Assembly (NCBI RefSeq): GCF_965662505.1
Contig: NZ_CBFIHX010000002.1
Location: 3,500-67,499, forward strand
Length of the DNA stretch: 64,000 nucleotides
From: Pseudomaricurvus sp965662505
Lineage (GTDB): Bacteria > Pseudomonadota > Gammaproteobacteria > Pseudomonadales > Cellvibrionaceae
Direction of reading: 5' to 3'
Every line of letters begins with the position of its first letter. The stretch's first letter is position 1. The notes under the pieces were generated by a model. It saw nothing but the letters and a program-made list of their open reading frames with translations, did no database searches and had not been told where the DNA came from. Both the position numbers and the translations under genes were made by a program. This document shows, piece by piece, positions 41,744-50,108 of this stretch.

Positions 41744-42340
41744 TTAGAACGAGATTTTAGGGGCTGCCTGAATTTCCGCAGAATCCTCAAACTCCAGCAG
41801 ACTGGCATCTTCGCGATGACCAAAAAAACCGGCAAAAAAGACCGGTGGGAAAGTCTGCTTGTAGGTATTGTATGCCGTCACAGAATCGTTAAAGGCCTGA
41901 CGAGAAAATGCGACCTTGTTTTCGGTGCTGGTCAGCTCTTCCGATACCTGCATCATGTTCTGATTGGCTTTGAGGTCCGGGTAGGCTTCCATGACCACAT
42001 TCAGGCGGCCCAGTGCGTTGGTCAGAGCGCCTTCGGCGCCGCCCAGTGCGTTCATTGCTGCGCTGTCACCAGGTGCGTTGGAGGCCGCTTGCAGTCCCTG
42101 TACCGCGCCATTTCGGGCGCTGATGACCGCTTCCAGTGTTTCTCTCTCGTGTTTTAGGTAGCCCTTGGCGGTTTCGACCAGATTGGGAATCAGGTCGTAA
42201 CGGCGTTTCAGCTGGACTTCAATTTGAGAAAAGGCGTTTTCGTAGCGGTTTTTCAGACTGACCAGCTGGTTGTAGATGCCGATGACGTAGAAAACCAGGC
42301 CGGCCAAAACCACCAGAATGATGATGGATGAAATATCCAT
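41744..42340 (-). CDS. lemA: LemA-family protein
   Basis: A 198-residue protein with one N-terminal membrane helix (about 5-25) and the LemA four-helix core: NRYENAFSQIEVQLKRRYDLIPNLVETAKGYLKHE and TENKVAFSRQAFNDSVTAYN. LemA proteins are membrane-bound and of uncertain function but frequently stand next to M48 proteases, as here. The C-terminus after FFGHREDAS is variable. Confidence 0.93.
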   Translation of the reverse strand: MDISSIIILVVLAGLVFYVIGIYNQLVSLKNRYENAFSQIEVQLKRRYDLIPNLVETAKGYLKHERETLEAVISARNGAVQGLQAASNAPGDSAAMNALGGAEGALTNALGRLNVVMEAYPDLKANQNMMQVSEELTSTENKVAFSRQAFNDSVTAYNTYKQTFPPVFFAGFFGHREDASLLEFEDSAEIQAAPKISF

Positions 42341-42664
42341 AAGTCGTAATCCCTTATTGCTATAAGTGTTCGTGTACAGGAGCCAGTCGGAACCCCGGCA
42401 AGGGGTTTCTAAAGTCGGTCTCTAGGCGCCTCTGTTGTCGTGACGTTGCCAATACTGCGTTTAGTCCTTAATTCTGTATTTAAGTTTCTAATGCGGTATT
42501 TAAGCTTCTAATACTAAAGGCAATTAGCCGAAAAAGTAATTAGCCCTGAAGAGAACAGCATATTAGCATGATCGGTATATGACGCTATGTCTGGATGTCA
42601 TCGGCGGCAGTTCTGTTTATAATTCAGCGATCGTAGAAATGTTAAAATAAAGGGTAAGGTTCTT
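42341..42664. promoter_or_regulatory. Divergent lemA/thiolase intergenic region
   Basis: A 324-bp AT-rich gap with no gene. It contains a three-copy 20-bp repeat (42465-42524) and a short AATTAGCC direct repeat just after it. Promoters of lemA and the thiolase gene are expected here but not resolved. Confidence 0.55.
42465..42524. repeat. Three-copy degenerate 20-bp repeat upstream of the thiolase gene
   Basis: Units TCCTTAATTCTGTATTTAAG (42465-42484), TTTCTAATGCGGTATTTAAG (42485-42504) and CTTCTAATACTAAAGGCAAT (42505-42524). The first two share 14-15 of 20 bases; the third keeps the first half. Confidence 0.7.
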
Positions 42665-43843
42665 ATGTCTGATCCAGTTGTGATTGTAGGTATGGCTCGT
42701 ACCGCCATGGGCGGTATGCAGGGTATGTTCGGTAATCTGAGTGTATCTGAGCTGGGCGCAGAGGCTATTCGCGGCGCACTGGCGGATTCCGGAGTTGAGG
42801 CTGATGCTGTCGATGAAGTTCTGATGGGCTGTGTCCTGCCAGCTGGTACGGGTCAGGCGCCAGCACGTCAAGCGGCTCTGGGAGCTGGCGTACCCAAGCA
42901 TGTTCCCTGCACCACACTGAACAAGGTCTGCGGTTCAGGCATGAAAACAGTGATGATGGGTCACGATGCGATCCTGGCGGGCAGCGCTTCGATCGTGATT
43001 GCTGGCGGCATGGAGAGTATGACTAACGCTCCTTATATGCTGGCGAAAGCCCGCGGCGGTTACCGTTTTGGCCATGAGCAAATCTTTGATCATATGCTGT
43101 ACGACGGCTTACAGGACGCCTATCAGGGTGGGCCTATGGGCGCATTTGGTGAAATTTGTGCGGACAAGTTCGGTTTTACCCGTGAGCAACAGGATGCCTA
43201 CGCGGTCGAGTCTCTGGCTCGTGCCAACAAGGCTATTGCCGAGGGCAAATTTAAGCGCGAAATCGTTCCGGTAACCCTCAAGACCCGTAAGGGCGAGCAA
43301 GTCATCGATACCGATGAGCAGCCGGGCAGTGCACGTCCCGATAAGATTCCTTCCCTGCGCCCCGCGTTCAAAAAGGACGGCACCATCACCGCGGCCAATG
43401 CCAGCTCCATCTCTGATGGCGCGGCGGCTCTGGTGCTGATGCGCAAGTCTGAAGCTGAAAAGCGCGGCCTGAAAGTCATCGCCACCATCAAAGGTCACTC
43501 GCAGAATGCTCACGAGCCAGAGTGGTTTACCACCGCCCCTGTCGGTGCGATGAGCAAGCTGATGCAGCGTCTGGACTGGACCGCTGAGTCTGTGGATCTG
43601 TTTGAAATCAACGAAGCCTTCGCTGTGGTCCCTATGGCGGCGATGAAAGAGCTGTCGATTGATCACGCCAAAGTGAACGTCAATGGCGGTGCCTGTGCAC
43701 TGGGGCACCCTCTGGGCGCTTCCGGTGCTCGCATTATTGTGACCTTGCTGGGCGCGTTGGAAAACAGTGGTCAAAAGACGGGTGTTGCCAGTCTCTGCCT
43801 GGGTGGTGGTGAAGCCACGGCCATTGCGGTTGAGTTGAGTTGA
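42665..43843 (+). CDS. atoB: Acetyl-CoA acetyltransferase (thiolase)
   Basis: A biosynthetic-type thiolase of 392 residues that interconverts two acetyl-CoA and acetoacetyl-CoA. Cys89 in NKVCGSGMK is the acyl-accepting residue. The NEAFAVVPMAAM, GGACALGHPLGASGARI and SLCLGGGEATA blocks hold the other active-site His and Cys. Whether it serves polyhydroxyalkanoate synthesis (phaA) or fatty-acid use (atoB) cannot be told; no PHA genes are adjacent, so the symbol is tentative. A strong terminator follows. Confidence 0.9.
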   Translation: MSDPVVIVGMARTAMGGMQGMFGNLSVSELGAEAIRGALADSGVEADAVDEVLMGCVLPAGTGQAPARQAALGAGVPKHVPCTTLNKVCGSGMKTVMMGHDAILAGSASIVIAGGMESMTNAPYMLAKARGGYRFGHEQIFDHMLYDGLQDAYQGGPMGAFGEICADKFGFTREQQDAYAVESLARANKAIAEGKFKREIVPVTLKTRKGEQVIDTDEQPGSARPDKIPSLRPAFKKDGTITAANASSISDGAAALVLMRKSEAEKRGLKVIATIKGHSQNAHEPEWFTTAPVGAMSKLMQRLDWTAESVDLFEINEAFAVVPMAAMKELSIDHAKVNVNGGACALGHPLGASGARIIVTLLGALENSGQKTGVASLCLGGGEATAIAVELS

Positions 43844-43873
43844 TAGCGAAATAGAAGACTCGCTTCAATGCTG

Positions 43874-43902
43874 AAAAAGCCTCCCGTGCGGAGGCTTTTT
43901 TT
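43874..43902 (+). terminator. Terminator after the thiolase gene
   Basis: AAAAAGCCTCC (43874-43884), loop CGTGC, GGAGGCTTTTT (43890-43900) plus TT. An 11-bp stem with T7. Confidence 0.9.
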
Positions 43903-44159
43903 ATGGCTGTATTTCTAGAACAAGCTGGCTTGCGTGTGGTTCTTCATATGCCTTTTTATGGATTATGGGCCACTCCACGACCCGCTAGATGGCACTCCAT
44001 AAAACCCGCTAGATGGCTCTCCACACGACCAGCCAGTTGGCGGGACAGTGCTCCGGCATTGATGGCCAAAGGGGGTTTTGGTATAAGCTGTGGTGAATAA
44101 CCACAGCGACCATGATAAATCGCTAAAAACAGTCGCCCTTTGATCATTTAGGATGTTTT
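43903..44159. other. Intergenic region upstream of parC with 24-bp repeat array
   Basis: Between the thiolase terminator and parC. A 65-codon frame (43903-44100) runs through the repeats, but its ATG touches the terminator T-run and has no ribosome-binding site, so I do not call it a gene. The parC promoter should be in the last 100 bp. Confidence 0.5.
43972..44043 (+). repeat. Three-copy 24-bp tandem repeat upstream of parC
   Basis: Units ACTCCACGACCCGCTAGATGGCAC, TCCATAAAACCCGCTAGATGGCTC and TCCACACGACCAGCCAGTTGGCGG start at 43972, 43996 and 44020 (spelled here in 24-base blocks only to show the exact period). All share CC-x-x-x-x-x-AC/CC-GC-AG-TGG. In one frame they would encode an octapeptide repeat with core (K/R)PA(R/S)W. 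Confidence 0.8.
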
Positions 44160-46409
44160 ATGACCACCGAGGTTGTCCCTCAGGAAGCTGACGAAAAAAT
44201 CGCGCTCAAAACCTACGCCGAGAAGGCCTACCTGGATTATTCCATGTACGTGATTCTCGATCGGGCGTTACCTAACATTGGCGATGGCCTGAAGCCGGTA
44301 CAGCGACGCATTGTTTATGCCATGAGCGAGCTGGGGCTGAAGTCTACGGCCAAGTTCAAAAAGTCGGCGCGTACCGTGGGGGATGTGATCGGTAAGTTCC
44401 ACCCGCACGGCGACTCTGCGGCCTATGAGGCCATGGTGCTGATGGCGCAACCTTTCTCCTATCGTTACCCGTTGGTGGATGGCCAGGGTAACTGGGGCGC
44501 GCCAGATGATCCCAAGTCATTCGCGGCCATGCGGTACACGGAATCCCGGCTGACCAAATACAGTGACGCGCTGCTCTCCGAGCTGGGGCAGGGCACAGTT
44601 GACTGGACGCCGAACTTTGACGGCACCATGAACGAGCCCGCCGTACTGCCGGCTCAGGTGCCCAATGTCTTGTTGAATGGCACCACCGGTATTGCCGTGG
44701 GTATGGCGACGGACATTCCGCCGCACAACTTGCGCGAGGTGGTGAATGCCACCGTGCACATGTTGGAAAATCCCAAGGCCACGGTTGAAGATCTGGTTCA
44801 GTTTGTACCGGGTCCGGATATGCCCACCGAAGCTGAGATCATCAGCCCTAAAGAAGATCTGCAAAAACTCTATCAGACTGGTCGCGGCAGTGTGCGTATG
44901 CGTGCTCTGTGGACACAGGAAGCGGGTGACGTGGTGGTTACCGCCTTACCTCACCAGGTCAGTGGAGCGAAGATTCTCGAACAAATCGCTGCCCAGATGC
45001 AGGCTAAAAAACTGCCTATGGTGGCGGATCTGCGCGATGAATCGGATCATGAAAACCCAACCCGTCTGGTCATTGTGCCGCGCTCCAATCGCATTGATGT
45101 GGAGGCGATGATGAATCACCTGTTTGCCACCACCGATCTGGAACGCACCTACCGTGTGAACATGAACATGATCGGCATTGACGGTCTGCCCCAGGTCAAG
45201 CCGCTGGATAAAATCCTCAGTGAGTGGTTGAGCTTCCGCATGGTGACGGTCAGACGCCGTCTGCAGCATCGCTTGTCGAAAGTGGAAGAGCGTCTGTCGC
45301 GCTTGGCGGCGTTGATGATCGTATTCCTTAATGTGGATGAAGTGATTCATATTATCCGCACGGAAGATCACCCCAAACCGGTGTTGATGGAACGCTTTGA
45401 TCTGACGGAAACTCAGGCGGAATACATTCTCGAAACCAAGTTGCGTCAATTGGCGCGACTGGAAGAGATGAAGATCAAGGAAGAGCAGGCCGCGCTGGAG
45501 AAAGAGCGTGAAGATCTGAAGCAGACTCTCGACTCGGCCCGTCGTCTGAAAACGCTGGTGAAAAAAGAATTGTTGGCTGCGGCTGACATGTACGGGGATG
45601 ATCGCCGTTCACCGATTGTCAGTCGCAGTGAAGCTCAGGCGTTCAGTGAAACTGATCTGTTGGGCAGTGATCCGGTGACCGTCGTTATTTCTGATAAAGG
45701 CTGGATTCGTGCAGCCAAGGGGCACGATGTGGATCCTGTTGCTCTGAACTATAAGTCCGGCGACAAGTTCAAAATCTCGGTACAAGGGAAAAGCAATCAA
45801 AGCGTGATGCTGCTCGATTCAACCGGTCGCAGTTACGCGTTGGGTGCTCACACCCTGCCTTCGGCTCGAGGTCAGGGTGAACCGATTACCGGGCGTCTGA
45901 ACGCGCCCAGCGGTGCAACCTTTGAAGGTGTGCTGATGGGCAATGACGAGCAACGTGTTCTGCTGGCGTCCGATGCGGGTTATGGTTTTGTCGGTAAGAT
46001 CAGTGATCTGTACACCAAAAACAAAGCCGGTAAAGCCGCGCTTACGCTGCCGAAAGGTGGTCGGGTGATGCCGCCGCTGGTGATCAAGGATCCCGAAACG
46101 GATCTGCTGGCGGCCATCAGCAATGAAGGGCGTTTACTGGTGTTTCCTGTCAATGAGTTGCCGGAATTAGCGCGGGGCAAGGGGAATAAAATCATGAATA
46201 TTCCATCGGCCCGGGTCCAGTCTCGCGAAGAGTTCGTTGTGGCGTTGAAAGTGATTGCGGCGGGTGAGCAGCTGGTGATGTATTCCGGTAAGCGTCATCT
46301 GACATTGAAAGGTAATGATCTGGATCATTATCGCGGTGAACGAGGCCGTCGAGGCAACAAGTTACCCAGAGGATTCCAGAACGTGGATGCGGCTGAGGTT
46401 AAGTCCTGA
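44160..46409 (+). CDS. parC: DNA topoisomerase IV subunit A
   Basis: ParC is the DNA-cutting subunit of topoisomerase IV, which separates daughter chromosomes. The 749-residue protein has the catalytic tyrosine Tyr126 in AAMRYTESRL. The quinolone-resistance region HPHGDSAAYEAM carries the usual Ser86 and Glu90 (E. coli 80 and 84), so no classic resistance change is seen. The C-terminal beta-pinwheel follows from about 500. parE is not next to it, so the two subunits are encoded apart, which is common. Confidence 0.97.
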   Translation: MTTEVVPQEADEKIALKTYAEKAYLDYSMYVILDRALPNIGDGLKPVQRRIVYAMSELGLKSTAKFKKSARTVGDVIGKFHPHGDSAAYEAMVLMAQPFSYRYPLVDGQGNWGAPDDPKSFAAMRYTESRLTKYSDALLSELGQGTVDWTPNFDGTMNEPAVLPAQVPNVLLNGTTGIAVGMATDIPPHNLREVVNATVHMLENPKATVEDLVQFVPGPDMPTEAEIISPKEDLQKLYQTGRGSVRMRALWTQEAGDVVVTALPHQVSGAKILEQIAAQMQAKKLPMVADLRDESDHENPTRLVIVPRSNRIDVEAMMNHLFATTDLERTYRVNMNMIGIDGLPQVKPLDKILSEWLSFRMVTVRRRLQHRLSKVEERLSRLAALMIVFLNVDEVIHIIRTEDHPKPVLMERFDLTETQAEYILETKLRQLARLEEMKIKEEQAALEKEREDLKQTLDSARRLKTLVKKELLAAADMYGDDRRSPIVSRSEAQAFSETDLLGSDPVTVVISDKGWIRAAKGHDVDPVALNYKSGDKFKISVQGKSNQSVMLLDSTGRSYALGAHTLPSARGQGEPITGRLNAPSGATFEGVLMGNDEQRVLLASDAGYGFVGKISDLYTKNKAGKAALTLPKGGRVMPPLVIKDPETDLLAAISNEGRLLVFPVNELPELARGKGNKIMNIPSARVQSREEFVVALKVIAAGEQLVMYSGKRHLTLKGNDLDHYRGERGRRGNKLPRGFQNVDAAEVKS

Positions 46410-46443
46410 TATCCATACATAAAGACTTACTATGAGCCCACTG

Positions 46444-46480
46444 AAAAACGCGCAATCTTATAAGAGGTTGCGCGTTTTTT
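46444..46480. terminator. Bidirectional terminator between parC and glpD
   Basis: AAAAACGCGCAA (46444-46455) pairs with TTGCGCGTTTTT (46468-46479) around a 12-nt loop and is flanked by A and T runs. It serves the convergent parC and glpD genes. Confidence 0.9.
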
Positions 46481-46515
46481 GTTTTCTGGCCGGACGGTAA
46501 TCCCTGCCTGAGTTG

Positions 46516-48030
46516 TCAGTCTTCCTGACAGGTTTCGGGTTGAGAAGCCTGAAAGCGGTCTTTGAATCGTTGTATGTCGCGTTTACCCATGTGCAGCCCC
46601 AGCTTGGTACGTCGCCAGAGAATATCGTCTGCTGTTCGAGCCCATTCATACTCAATCAGATATTTTACCTCCGCGGCATACAGCCCCGCGCCGAAATGCT
46701 CTCCCATTCCTTCAACACTGTTTATGCCTTGCAACAGTTCAAACGTCAGGCTTCCGTAGGTGCGCACGTAGCGCTTGCGTATAGCTGCGGGTAACCAGGG
46801 AAAGGTTTTTTCCAATAGCGTGTTCAGTTCAGCGGGCGAAGAAAAATCCCCCCCAGGCAGCGGTTCTGTTTTGGTCAGGCAGGGACCTGCGCTCGGAAAA
46901 AACTCGCACAAGCGATTGACGGCGGCTTCAGAAAGCTTGCGATACGTGGTGATCTTTCCACCAAAGACGGACAGCAGTGGCATCTGATGGTCTGGAGCGT
47001 CCAGTTCAAACGTGTAATCCCGGCTGGCGGTCTGGGGCTTGTCGGATTCATCATCCAGCAGGGGGCGTACGCCAGCGTAAGTGGAAACGATATGGTCTTT
47101 GGTAATGGTGTTCTTGAAATGTTCGTTGGTGATCCGGATCAGGTAGTCAACTTCTTCATCGGAGATTTGGGCTTTCGCGGGATCGCCGAGCAGTTCGACA
47201 TCGGTGGTGCCAATCAATGAAAAACTGTCCTCATAGGGTATGACAAACACGATACGCTGGTCTTCATTTTGTAAAATGTACGCCTGCTCGCCCGGGTACA
47301 GGCGAGGAACGATAATATGGCTGCCCTTTACCAGCCGAATCTTTTTCGGGGCGGGGGTTTTAAAAGCACTGCTGAACAACTGGGAGACCCACGGGCCGGC
47401 GGCGTTGACCACAGCCTTGCTGGTGACAGAGATTGGTTGAGCGTGATTGTTGCGATCTGTCAGTTCAATCGTCCACTGGCCATTGCTGCGTTTGGCGGAT
47501 TCACAGCGGGTTCGGGTTAACACGGTGGCACCGTGATTCCGGGCTGTCATGGCATTCAGAATTACCAGCCGGGAGTCATCCACCCAGCCGTCTGAATACT
47601 CAAACCCCTTATGCAGATGACTCGCCAGTGGTCCATTGGCGGTGAAGCGAATGCTGCGGGATGCCGGCAGCGATGCTCGCTTGGTTAAATGATCGTACAA
47701 AAACAGCCCGATTCGTATCATCCAGGCGGGTCGCAAATGAGGCCGATGAGGCAACTGGAAACGCAAGGGCCACATGATGTGGGGGGCCTTTTTAAGCAGA
47801 ACTTCCCGTTCGGCTAGAGCCTCTCGTACCAGCCGGAATTCATAGTGCTCCAGATAGCGCAGGCCGCCATGTATAAGCTTGCTGCTCTTGGATGAGGTAG
47901 ACGAAGCGAGGTCGTTCATTTCACAAAGAAGAACCTTGAGGCCTCTGCCGGCCGCATCCGCAGCTATGCCGGTACCGTTGACGCCGCCGCCGATAATGAC
48001 CAGATCGTAATGGGCATCCTGTCTACTCAT
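46516..48030 (-). CDS. glpD: Aerobic glycerol-3-phosphate dehydrogenase
   Basis: GlpD oxidises glycerol 3-phosphate to dihydroxyacetone phosphate at the inner membrane and reduces ubiquinone. From ATG 48030 the protein has 504 residues, with an N-terminal FAD-binding motif (IIGGGVNGTGIAADAAGRG) and the STSSKSSKLIHGGLRYLEHYEF block typical of GlpD. GAGG lies upstream. The frame is open to 48111 but the extra 27 residues do not match the family. No glpF, glpK or glpR is adjacent; aceK is upstream on the same strand. Confidence 0.95.
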   Translation of the reverse strand: MSRQDAHYDLVIIGGGVNGTGIAADAAGRGLKVLLCEMNDLASSTSSKSSKLIHGGLRYLEHYEFRLVREALAEREVLLKKAPHIMWPLRFQLPHRPHLRPAWMIRIGLFLYDHLTKRASLPASRSIRFTANGPLASHLHKGFEYSDGWVDDSRLVILNAMTARNHGATVLTRTRCESAKRSNGQWTIELTDRNNHAQPISVTSKAVVNAAGPWVSQLFSSAFKTPAPKKIRLVKGSHIIVPRLYPGEQAYILQNEDQRIVFVIPYEDSFSLIGTTDVELLGDPAKAQISDEEVDYLIRITNEHFKNTITKDHIVSTYAGVRPLLDDESDKPQTASRDYTFELDAPDHQMPLLSVFGGKITTYRKLSEAAVNRLCEFFPSAGPCLTKTEPLPGGDFSSPAELNTLLEKTFPWLPAAIRKRYVRTYGSLTFELLQGINSVEGMGEHFGAGLYAAEVKYLIEYEWARTADDILWRRTKLGLHMGKRDIQRFKDRFQASQPETCQED

Positions 48031-48110
48031 AGCTGACTTATCCTCATGGTTCACTGTAAAAATAACGGGTTTCAACGAGATTGGTGGCTTGGTGCATAAG
48101 TGACAATGCA

Positions 48111-49880
48111 CTAGTCACAATTAATCAATTCTGTGGAAGGCCGGTCGCGGTTAAAGCGCAGACGGCGACGATAGGGATAGGTGTTTTCGATATGCCCTGC
48201 GCGAAGAGAATTCTGAATGTGCTGCCAGTAGCGGTAATCATAGAGATCACTGTGCAGCGACTCGAACGCTTTTTTTGCAGTGGGGTTTCCGGTAAAAAAC
48301 AAGCGAAACTCTTCCGGGAAAATATCGTTTTCGGCCACCGTGTACCAGGGGCGATCGGCCATCTCTTCCATTTCGTTTCGAGGTTCCGGTATTTTACGAA
48401 AATTGCACTCGGTGATCGCGCAAATCTCGTCGTAATCGTAAAACACCACGCGGCCGTGTCGGGTGACACCAAAATTCTTCAGTAACATATCGCCCGGAAA
48501 AATATTGGCGGCGGCCAGCTGCTTGATGGCATTGCCGTATTCGTCCATTACGTCGTAAGTCTGTTCTTCGTTGGCTTCTTTGAGGTAGAGATTGAGCGGT
48601 GTCATGCGGCGTTCAGTGTAAACGTGTTTGATAATGACCCACTTCTCGTTGATTTCCAGCTTTGAGGGAGCCACCTTTTGCAGTTCTTCCAGTAGCTCAT
48701 CGCTAAAGCGATTGCGATAAAAAATAAAATTGGTGTATTCCTGAGTGTCTGCCATACGACCCGCGCGTTCACTGCGGGATACCAGTTTGTACTTTTGTTT
48801 GACGACCTCTTCCGTGACTTGTTTTGGGTAATCGAATTTGTCTTTGATGATTTTGAAGACGATGCTGTAAGAGGGCAGTGTGAATACGGTCATCACCATG
48901 CCCTTGATGCCGGGGGCGATGATGAATTGGTCATCGCTGTTTTTCATGTGCTGAAGTAAATGGCGATAAAACTCGGTCTTGCCATGTTTATTGAAGCCAA
49001 TGGCGGTGTAAATTTCAGAGGTTTCCTTGCTCGGCATAAAGGAGCTGATAAAACGCACCAGTCGGGATGGGATCGACGCGTCCACCATAAAGTAAGAGCG
49101 TGTGAAGCTGAAAATAATACTGGCACCGTCCCGATCAAAAATGGCGGTGTCGATATAAATCCCCCCCTCTCCATTGTTGAGCATGGGCAACACGATAGGT
49201 AGGTATCGGTTGTTAATATTCACTCTGCCTATCAAGTAGGCCCCTTTGTTACGGTAGAAAATGGTTTCCAGAATGTCGAACCGAAGACCTTTCCAAAGGC
49301 CGTCTTCTCCAGCGGGTACCTTTTCCTGAATTGCCTGAATGACATTGTTGAGATCTCGGTCGAGATCTTCCCAGGGGACGGAAAACTCAAAGTCACGCAT
49401 CACCTGAAGCAGGGTTTCCTTCAAGTTGTTATCCACCTGATAACTGAGGTAAATGCTGTAGTCTTTCAGCGGTTTGTCTTCCAGAGGGCGTGAAGCTTTG
49501 ACAAAAATATTGCGGTCGTGGATGTGATCGTGATGAAACTGAGAGCAAAAGATGGAGTTGTAGAAGGTCTCGGCAATTTCATAGTTGCTGTGGCCGAAGA
49601 TCAGTTGAGTGTAGGTGGTCTTCGCTTGCTGCCACAATTCAAGATCGCTGACGTCCTTGCTGGTGACGCCGGCCACTAGCTTACAGACCTGATCCACCTT
49701 GTTTTTGTAGAGTTCGATCCGCTCGTAGTGGGCGTCTTGTATCCCTTGCCAGTCGACTTTTTCGAAGCGTGCTTTTGCCCCCAGGGTCATATTCTGAAAA
49801 TCGGCAAAATACGCATCAAAACCATTGAGAATGGTTTTGGCTATGCGTTTGGCTGTCGGGGTCAGCGATTGGTTGGTCAT
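48111..49880 (-). CDS. aceK: Isocitrate dehydrogenase kinase/phosphatase
   Basis: AceK phosphorylates and dephosphorylates isocitrate dehydrogenase to divide carbon between the TCA cycle and the glyoxylate shunt. The 589-residue protein is slightly longer than E. coli AceK (578). It contains the ATP-binding segment APGIKGMVMTVFTLPSY near 325 and a downstream VIKHVYTERRMTPLNLYL and VVFYDYDEIC region of the kinase core. It is not in an aceBA operon; its neighbour is glpD. That arrangement still fits growth on acetate, lipids and glycerol. Confidence 0.95.
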   Translation of the reverse strand: MTNQSLTPTAKRIAKTILNGFDAYFADFQNMTLGAKARFEKVDWQGIQDAHYERIELYKNKVDQVCKLVAGVTSKDVSDLELWQQAKTTYTQLIFGHSNYEIAETFYNSIFCSQFHHDHIHDRNIFVKASRPLEDKPLKDYSIYLSYQVDNNLKETLLQVMRDFEFSVPWEDLDRDLNNVIQAIQEKVPAGEDGLWKGLRFDILETIFYRNKGAYLIGRVNINNRYLPIVLPMLNNGEGGIYIDTAIFDRDGASIIFSFTRSYFMVDASIPSRLVRFISSFMPSKETSEIYTAIGFNKHGKTEFYRHLLQHMKNSDDQFIIAPGIKGMVMTVFTLPSYSIVFKIIKDKFDYPKQVTEEVVKQKYKLVSRSERAGRMADTQEYTNFIFYRNRFSDELLEELQKVAPSKLEINEKWVIIKHVYTERRMTPLNLYLKEANEEQTYDVMDEYGNAIKQLAAANIFPGDMLLKNFGVTRHGRVVFYDYDEICAITECNFRKIPEPRNEMEEMADRPWYTVAENDIFPEEFRLFFTGNPTAKKAFESLHSDLYDYRYWQHIQNSLRAGHIENTYPYRRRLRFNRDRPSTELINCD

Positions 49881-50003
49881 AAAGCTTTCTTACGCCCTTT
49901 CGTGGTGGCAATCAGTCGTTATCAACAGGAAGAGTGTTTCGACAAGTCTTGTTATCATGATGGCGTATAAACGAAATACTGTCATCTTTGCGGAGGAGCT
50001 TTT

Positions 50004-50108
50004 GTGTATAGGGCAAAAACGGTTGTGAATATGGCTAAAACGCGTGTGAATAGGGCCAGAACAGGTGTGAACAGGGCAGGTGCAGTTGTGAACCAGAAAA
50101 GAGCAGCC
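50004..50108 (+). repeat. Five-copy 21-bp tandem repeat at the start of the deacetylase gene
   Basis: Five exact-length units start at 50004, 50025, 50046, 50067 and 50088, each opening with GTG. They encode V-(Y/N)-x-A/K-x-x-x heptads rich in Arg and Lys: VYRAKTV, VNMAKTR, VNRARTG, VNRAGAV, VNQKRAA. Each unit brings a potential GTG start codon in the same frame. Confidence 0.88.

Noticed and set aside
43903..44100. 65-codon frame translating the 24-bp repeats upstream of parC
   Set aside because: Its ATG abuts the thiolase terminator and no ribosome-binding site is present; more likely non-coding.
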